A stretch of DNA of 11,132 nt from Actinomycetota bacterium. GTDB taxonomy: Bacteria; Actinomycetota; Acidimicrobiia; IMCC26256; PALSA-610. The stretch lies in the NCBI GenBank assembly GCA_030839005.1, contig JAUZEM010000520.1:1-11132 (forward strand). Reading direction: 5' to 3'. How positions within the stretch are numbered: position 1 is the first letter of the stretch; every line of letters begins with the position of its first letter. The notes below the pieces were generated by a model. It saw only the letters and a list, made by a program, of their open reading frames with translations. It was not told where the DNA came from and did no database searches. The translations under genes and the position numbers were made by a program. Positions 6,864 to 11,132 of this stretch are shown here, piece after piece.

Positions 6864-8000
6864 GTGCGTGTGAAACGTTTCGGTCGGTGGTGGAGAGCTT
6901 CGCCCGGCAGCTGGCGGTGTCGCTTCTCGGTTGCCTGCACGCTGGTGGTGTTCGTCGCGCTGACGACCGTCGACGCATCGTCGGCGCTCGCGGACTCGAC
7001 CGTCAACGGTTGCACCATCGTCGCTCGGCCGACGCCTACGCATTTCACGAACTGTCCGGGTGCGGACCTGTCGGGCGCGAACCTGTCGGGAGTCGACCTG
7101 TCGTTTTCGAACCTGCTCGGCGCGAACCTCGTCGGTGCCGACCTCACGTTTGCCGTGTTGCGGCGCGCGAACCTCTCGAACGCATCACTCGCAACGTGCG
7201 TGCCGCAACCGGACTTCTCCGTGCGATGCAACGCCGCCGATCTGAGTCACGCCAACCTCACCCTCGCTTCGCTCGCCGGCGCGGCGCTCTTCGGCGCGAA
7301 TCTCACGTTTGCGGAGATGCGTGGCGCGAACCTCTCGTACTCGTCTCTCGCGTCGTGTTTCTTCACAGTGAACGGCCCGACATGCGCGCGTGCCCGTTTC
7401 GACAGTGCCGACCTCACGTACGCGAGGCTTACCGGAGCGGTCATGTCGAGTTGCGATTCGATCGATTTCGGAGATTTCATTGGTATCGTGTCTTACTGCG
7501 GCGGCGTGGTCATGGAAGATGCGACCCTCGTCGGTGCCGACCTCTCGAACACCAATCTCTCCTTCGCCGACCTCGCACACACGAACCTGATCCACGCCGC
7601 GCTCAGAACCGCGACGTTCGGTGAGTGCGCGCCATTCTCGAGGCTCATATTCGAAGTATGCGGCGGCGCGGACCTGACCGACTCCGACCTCGCGCACGCG
7701 AACCTCTCCGGCCTTCATCTGAACGGCGTGAATTTCGCCGGAGCCGACTTGTTCGGCGCAGATCTGGCCGGTGCCGATCTCTCGGCGCTCGGCCTTCCGG
7801 ACTTCCCGATCGCGCCGACCAACCTGAGCATGGCAGACCTCCGGAACGCCGATCTACGAAACGCCAACCTGGCGTATGCGACTCTCGCCGGCGCGCAACT
7901 CGGCCACGCCAACCTCACGGCGATCATGTGGTTCCAGACCACGTGTCCGGACGGTACGAACAGCGACAACGACGGCAATACCTGCGTCAACAACTTTTAG
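6864..8000 (+). CDS. Secreted pentapeptide-repeat protein with paired cysteines
   Basis: A 378-residue exported protein. The start is basic (VKRFGRWWRASP), a hydrophobic core follows (ACTLVVFVALTTV), and cleavage is likely after SSALA near residue 43. The mature part is a series of A(D/N)Lxx pentapeptides, for example ADLSGANLSGVDLS (67-80) and ADLFGADLAGADLS (294-307), which form a right-handed square beta-helix. The helix is broken by short loops carrying cysteine pairs at 50/64, 112/122, 165/174, 197/212, 255/266 and 361/374. The end is CPDGTNSDNDGNTC, with an aspartate/asparagine-rich turn that could bind calcium. The start may be GTG 6864 (AGGA nine bases upstream) or GTG 6870. Cytoplasmic pentapeptide proteins such as MfpA mimic DNA and protect gyrase; an exported one must do something else, perhaps structural. 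Function unknown. Confidence 0.88.
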   Translation: MRVKRFGRWWRASPGSWRCRFSVACTLVVFVALTTVDASSALADSTVNGCTIVARPTPTHFTNCPGADLSGANLSGVDLSFSNLLGANLVGADLTFAVLRRANLSNASLATCVPQPDFSVRCNAADLSHANLTLASLAGAALFGANLTFAEMRGANLSYSSLASCFFTVNGPTCARARFDSADLTYARLTGAVMSSCDSIDFGDFIGIVSYCGGVVMEDATLVGADLSNTNLSFADLAHTNLIHAALRTATFGECAPFSRLIFEVCGGADLTDSDLAHANLSGLHLNGVNFAGADLFGADLAGADLSALGLPDFPIAPTNLSMADLRNADLRNANLAYATLAGAQLGHANLTAIMWFQTTCPDGTNSDNDGNTCVNNF

Positions 8001-8128
8001 GCGCGGCGCCGCCGTGAGCTCCAGCCTCGGAAGTGCAGATAACGAGACGCGCTTCAGTCGAAGCTCAATTGCTCATACGCAGGTAAGCACAGTCGATTGC
8101 GGACCGGGCGATGAGTCGTGCGGTTCCA

Positions 8129-8407
8129 TCAACCGATGGACGCGTCGAGTCCCATGCGACGGCGTACCTCGGGCCGGCGCAACGGGGGCACGGTCCGGGG
8201 CGGCTGGCGCCGCTGCGGAAGTCCGGCGAGCAACTCTTCGGTGATCGCCGCCACTTCGAGCGCGGCTGCCTCCATGGCTCCGACGACGGCGACCCCGGGG
8301 CGCGCAATCCCGGTCACCTTGCGAACGTACTGGCGGGCCGCGGCCTCGATCTCCTCCCGAGTCGCCGGAGGCTCGAGACCGCGAAGCTCTGTGATGTTTC
8401 GGCACAT
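8129..8407 (-). CDS. DUF2277 family protein
   Basis: A 92-residue cytoplasmic protein on the minus strand. The start is set by the family's hallmark N-terminus MCRNI (atg at 8407), followed by a PPAT segment and EEIEAAARQYVRKVTGI, then an alpha-helical middle (MEAAALEVAAITEELLAGL). The frame stays open upstream to 8614, but that extension has no family likeness and would run into the glycosyltransferase gene, so the shorter form is chosen. The last third is proline- and arginine-rich (RRQPPRTVPPLRRPEVRRR), a typical loose end for this family. The function of DUF2277 is not known to me. It is convergent with the pentapeptide gene and divergent from the glycosyltransferase operon. The 128 bases after the pentapeptide stop (8001-8128) and the divergent gap (8408-8528) show no clear promoter or terminator. 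Confidence 0.85.
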   Translation of the reverse strand: MCRNITELRGLEPPATREEIEAAARQYVRKVTGIARPGVAVVGAMEAAALEVAAITEELLAGLPQRRQPPRTVPPLRRPEVRRRMGLDASIG

Positions 8408-8528
8408 CTCACGAGCGTAGATCTCGGCGGGCCGGAGCGGAACGGCGACCCGCGCCGAGGCGTGGGTTCTCAACCGATTCTTGTCTCCTTCCAAGACTTG
8501 GCTCACCTGGGCCAACGATCGTCGGTCG

Positions 8529-9731
8529 ATGCCGGAACAACGAATCGCCCCGATGCTGCGGCCCTTCGCCGCCGCGGAGAGGCCCGGTTCGGCGCGGGGC
8601 GCGTCGGAGCTCACGGCCGCGCCGGTGGTGGACGTGGTCGTTCCGGTCTACAACGAGGAGCGCGCGCTGGAGCCGGGCATCCGGCGTCTCCACGATTACC
8701 TCAGCAATGACTTTCCGTTCTCGTGGCGCATCACCATCGTCGACAATGCATCCACCGATGGCACCCGATCGCAGGCCGATCGCCTCGCGCGGGAGCTTCC
8801 ACGGGTACGCACCTCGCACCTCGACCGCAAGGGCCGCGGCTTCGCACTGCGATGCGCGTGGGGCGCGAGCGACGCCGACGTCGTCGCGTACATGGATGTC
8901 GATCTCTCGACGGGTCTCGGTGCGCTGCTGCCGCTCGTTGCGCCCCTCGTGTCGGGCCACTCGGATGTCGCGATCGGCTCGCGTCTCGCTCCGGGATCGC
9001 ACGTCGCGCGCCATCCGAAGCGGGAGATCATCTCACGCACGTACAACCTGATACTGCGCGCGGTGCTCGCCACGCGCGTGCGCGACGCGCAATGCGGCTT
9101 CAAGGCCGTTCGGGGCGGTGTCGCGCAAAGACTTCTGCCCGCGATCGAGGACGACGGCTGGTTCTTCGACACCGAGCTCTTGGTCCTGGCGGAGCGCAAC
9201 GGCCTGCGTATTCACGAGGTGCCGGTCGACTGGGTCGACGACACCGACAGCCGCGTCCACGTGGTTTCCACTGCGATCGGCGACCTGAAGGGGACGGCGC
9301 GCATGGCCATTCGGTTCGCGAGGGGCCGTGGTCGCGTCGACCTCGGCCCCTTCGCGCGCGCCCCTCTCTCGGACGACTTCGGACGCCGCGCCGTCTCGTT
9401 CTCGCTCATCGGGGCCGCGAGCACGGCCGTGTCGCTGGTCGTGTTCCTGCTGACGCGCGCACCGATCGGTCCGATCGGCGCCAACGTCGCGGCCGTCACC
9501 GCGACCTTCGTTGCCAACGCGTGGGCGCATGCGCGTTATACCGAGCGTCGATCGCGCCCGCGTTGGGTTCGGTCCCTCGCGTTGTACGCGGGAGCAATCG
9601 CATCGACGAGCGCCGCGCTCGCGCTCGTCGACGCCGTGACGACGAGCCTTACCGCGCAGGTTGCGGTCCTCGTCGCGACATGGTCGTTGGCCGCGGTCGC
9701 GCGCTTTGTCGTGATCGGAGGCTCACGATGA
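8529..9731 (+). CDS. GT2 glycosyltransferase fused to GtrA-like domain
   Basis: Predicted to move a sugar from a nucleotide donor to polyprenyl phosphate on the inner face of the membrane. Counting 400 residues from ATG 8529, the GT-A domain opens with VDVVVPVYNEE (34-44), has VDNASTDGT (71-79), the metal-binding DVD in YMDVDLSTG (121-129), QCGFK (188-192) and WFFDTE (211-216), all typical of DPM1/GtrB-type enzymes. From about 284 a second domain with four hydrophobic segments (FSLIGAASTAVSLVVFLL onward to ARFVVI) resembles GtrA, the presumed flippase partner, so synthesis and flipping may be joined in one chain. The start is uncertain: ATG 8529 and ATG 8553 lack ribosome sites, and GTG 8619, with GGAG before it, would begin right at the first beta strand. 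The stop overlaps the next gene (ATGA). Confidence 0.9.
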   Translation: MPEQRIAPMLRPFAAAERPGSARGASELTAAPVVDVVVPVYNEERALEPGIRRLHDYLSNDFPFSWRITIVDNASTDGTRSQADRLARELPRVRTSHLDRKGRGFALRCAWGASDADVVAYMDVDLSTGLGALLPLVAPLVSGHSDVAIGSRLAPGSHVARHPKREIISRTYNLILRAVLATRVRDAQCGFKAVRGGVAQRLLPAIEDDGWFFDTELLVLAERNGLRIHEVPVDWVDDTDSRVHVVSTAIGDLKGTARMAIRFARGRGRVDLGPFARAPLSDDFGRRAVSFSLIGAASTAVSLVVFLLTRAPIGPIGANVAAVTATFVANAWAHARYTERRSRPRWVRSLALYAGAIASTSAALALVDAVTTSLTAQVAVLVATWSLAAVARFVVIGGSR

Positions 9732-10186
9732 CGATCGCGCCGCAAACAATCGAGCCGCGGCCGACCTTGAGAAAGATGTCTCGCTGCTTCGTCGTCTCGG
9801 TCGGCACGACCCTGCTCAGCGCCGCCGTGCTCGTGGCGCTCGCACTGGGTGCGGGCGTGCCGGCCGGGTCGGCCAACGTGGTCGCAGTCTGCTGTGGCAT
9901 CGCGCCGTCGTACTTCGCGAACCGGCACTGGGTGTGGGGTCGCTCAGGCCGCGGCAGTCTTACGCGCGAGATCCTGCCCTTCTGGGTGCTCTCACTCGCC
10001 GGCTTGGTTGCGTCGACGCTGACCGTGTCGGTCGTCGCGTCGGTCGCGGCCCACTGGTCGACATCCGCGCGCGCGATCGCCCTCCCCCTTGCGAATCTCT
10101 GCGCATTCGCCGCGCTCTGGCTCGTGCAGTTCGCGCTCCTCGACAAAGTCCTCTTCAAACCTGCTCCGAAGGAGAACGTCGCATGA
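9728..10186 (+). CDS. GtrA-like membrane protein
   Basis: A 152-residue protein with four hydrophobic segments at about 17-41, 47-70, 82-107 and 115-138. The PSYFANRHWVWG motif at the end of the second segment is characteristic of GtrA-like proteins. These are thought to flip polyprenyl-phosphate sugars or assist the transferase. The start is firm: GGAGG lies six bases before an ATG that overlaps the stop of the upstream gene by four bases. Its own stop overlaps the start of the GT-C gene the same way. The upstream enzyme already carries a GtrA-like domain, so this operon has two, which may form a dimeric flippase. Which sugar is carried cannot be told. Confidence 0.88.
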   Translation: MTIAPQTIEPRPTLRKMSRCFVVSVGTTLLSAAVLVALALGAGVPAGSANVVAVCCGIAPSYFANRHWVWGRSGRGSLTREILPFWVLSLAGLVASTLTVSVVASVAAHWSTSARAIALPLANLCAFAALWLVQFALLDKVLFKPAPKENVA

Positions 10187-11132
10187 GCGTCGTCAGCCCA
10201 CCTCGCGTCGACGCTTCCATCACGCTCGACGCTGCGGGTTTGCCGCCCAGGCGGCGCCGACTACGCGTCCAGCGGCTTTGGCGTGGGCCGGACACCGACC
10301 CCGCGTGGGTGCGGCCGGCGCTAATTGCATTGCTCGCCGTCACCGCCGTTCTCTACTTGTGGGACCTCGGCGCGTCGGGCTGGGCCAACTCCTACTACTC
10401 CGCGGCCGTGCAAGCCGGAACGAAGAGCTGGAAGGCCTTCTTCTTCGGCTCTACCGACGCGTCGAACTTCGTCACCGTCGACAAGACCCCCGCGTCGCTT
10501 TGGGTGATGGACCTCTCGGCGCGCCTGTTCGGCGTCAACGCGTGGAGTGTGCTGGTGCCCCAGGCGCTCGAAGGGGTCGCCGCGGTCGGCCTCCTGTTCG
10601 CGACCGTGAAGCGCTGGTTCTCACCACTCGCGGCCTTGATCGCCGGCTCGGTTTTCGCGCTGACGCCCGTCGCCGCGTTGATGTTCCGGTTCAACAACCC
10701 CGACGCCCTGTTGGTCCTTCTGCTCGTGGCCGGCGCGTACACGATGACCCGTGCGCTCGAGGACGGCCGGGTCCGTTGGATCGTGGCTACCGGTGTGTTC
10801 GTCGGCTTCGGATTCCTCGCGAAGGAACTACAGGCGTTCCTCGTCCTGCCGGCGTTCGGGCTCGTATACCTGTTCGCCGGACCGCCGCAGCTCGCGCGAC
10901 GGATCGGTCACGTCGTGCTGCTCGGAGTGACGACGCTCGCGGCCGGCGGCTGGTGGGTCGCCATCGTCGGGCTCTGGCCCGCGTCGAGCCGTCCGTACAT
11001 CGGCGGGTCGCAGAACAACAGCTTCTGGAACGTGCTGTTCGGTTACAACGGCTTCGGCCGGTTGACCGGCAACGAATCGGGCAGCGTCGGCGGGGTGCCA
11101 CAGGGTGCTGCCGGTCGGTGGGGGGCGACCGG
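10183..11132 (+). CDS. GT-C (family 39/ArnT-like) glycosyltransferase, 3'-partial
   Basis: Membrane enzyme predicted to transfer a sugar from a polyprenyl-phosphate donor to an acceptor outside the membrane. 316 residues are present and the frame is open at the window end. A basic cytoplasmic start (PPRRRRLRVQRLWRGP) leads to a first membrane segment (43-59). A large external loop then carries WDLGASGWANSYYSAAVQ and VDKTPASLW (99-107), matching the D-K-x-P motif of the PMT/ArnT family. FNNPDALL (170-177) and AKELQAFLVLPAF (213-225) are conserved in actinobacterial family members, and GYNGFGRLTGNESGSVGG (287-304) begins the periplasmic part. AAGGAG lies eight bases before the ATG, which overlaps the GtrA-like stop (ATGA). 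The operon context supplies the lipid donor. The acceptor (protein, glycan or lipid) is unknown. Confidence 0.9.
   Translation, partial: MSVVSPPRVDASITLDAAGLPPRRRRLRVQRLWRGPDTDPAWVRPALIALLAVTAVLYLWDLGASGWANSYYSAAVQAGTKSWKAFFFGSTDASNFVTVDKTPASLWVMDLSARLFGVNAWSVLVPQALEGVAAVGLLFATVKRWFSPLAALIAGSVFALTPVAALMFRFNNPDALLVLLLVAGAYTMTRALEDGRVRWIVATGVFVGFGFLAKELQAFLVLPAFGLVYLFAGPPQLARRIGHVVLLGVTTLAAGGWWVAIVGLWPASSRPYIGGSQNNSFWNVLFGYNGFGRLTGNESGSVGGVPQGAAGRWGAT

Noticed and set aside
8000..8013. GC-rich inverted repeat at the end of the pentapeptide gene
   Set aside because: Only a four-base stem in very GC-rich sequence and no T run; expected by chance.

Overview
The window is high-GC DNA from a free-living actinobacterium. 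The gene order MFS transporter, thymidylate kinase, DNA polymerase III delta' followed by tRNA-Thr, the GTG starts, the DUF2277 protein and the secreted pentapeptide-repeat protein fit Actinomycetota, perhaps Acidimicrobiia. That placement is inference from protein style, not from a search.

Region 1 (1-3181) is core genome. A 12-TM-type MFS protein overlaps a thymidylate kinase gene by a GTGA junction. The delta' clamp-loader gene follows 9 bases later, then a complete tRNA-Thr(CGU) with an encoded CCA.

Region 2 (3182-8000) looks accessory. The 3' end of the tRNA plus its flank recurs as a decayed copy at 4760-4801, and about 100 bp of the downstream flank recurs at 6661-6762. Between the tRNA and the first copy lie a small dimeric-barrel protein, a flavin split-barrel gene with a one-base frameshift, and a putative lipoprotein gene with an in-frame TGA directly after its signal peptide. 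Between the two later copies is a secreted glycine-rich protein with three fibronectin type III domains. After the last copy is a secreted pentapeptide-repeat protein whose mature cysteines fall into six close pairs. A plausible promoter follows each repeat copy. The layout suggests a tRNA-linked site that has repeatedly gained DNA and is partly eroding; no integrase is visible.

Region 3 (8129-11132) has a small DUF2277 gene on the minus strand. It is divergent from a tightly coupled plus-strand operon: a family 2 glycosyltransferase fused to a GtrA-like membrane domain, a separate GtrA-like protein, and a GT-C (family 39/ArnT-like) transferase that runs off the window. Together these look like a module that makes a polyprenyl-phosphate sugar, moves it across the membrane and transfers it outside the cell.
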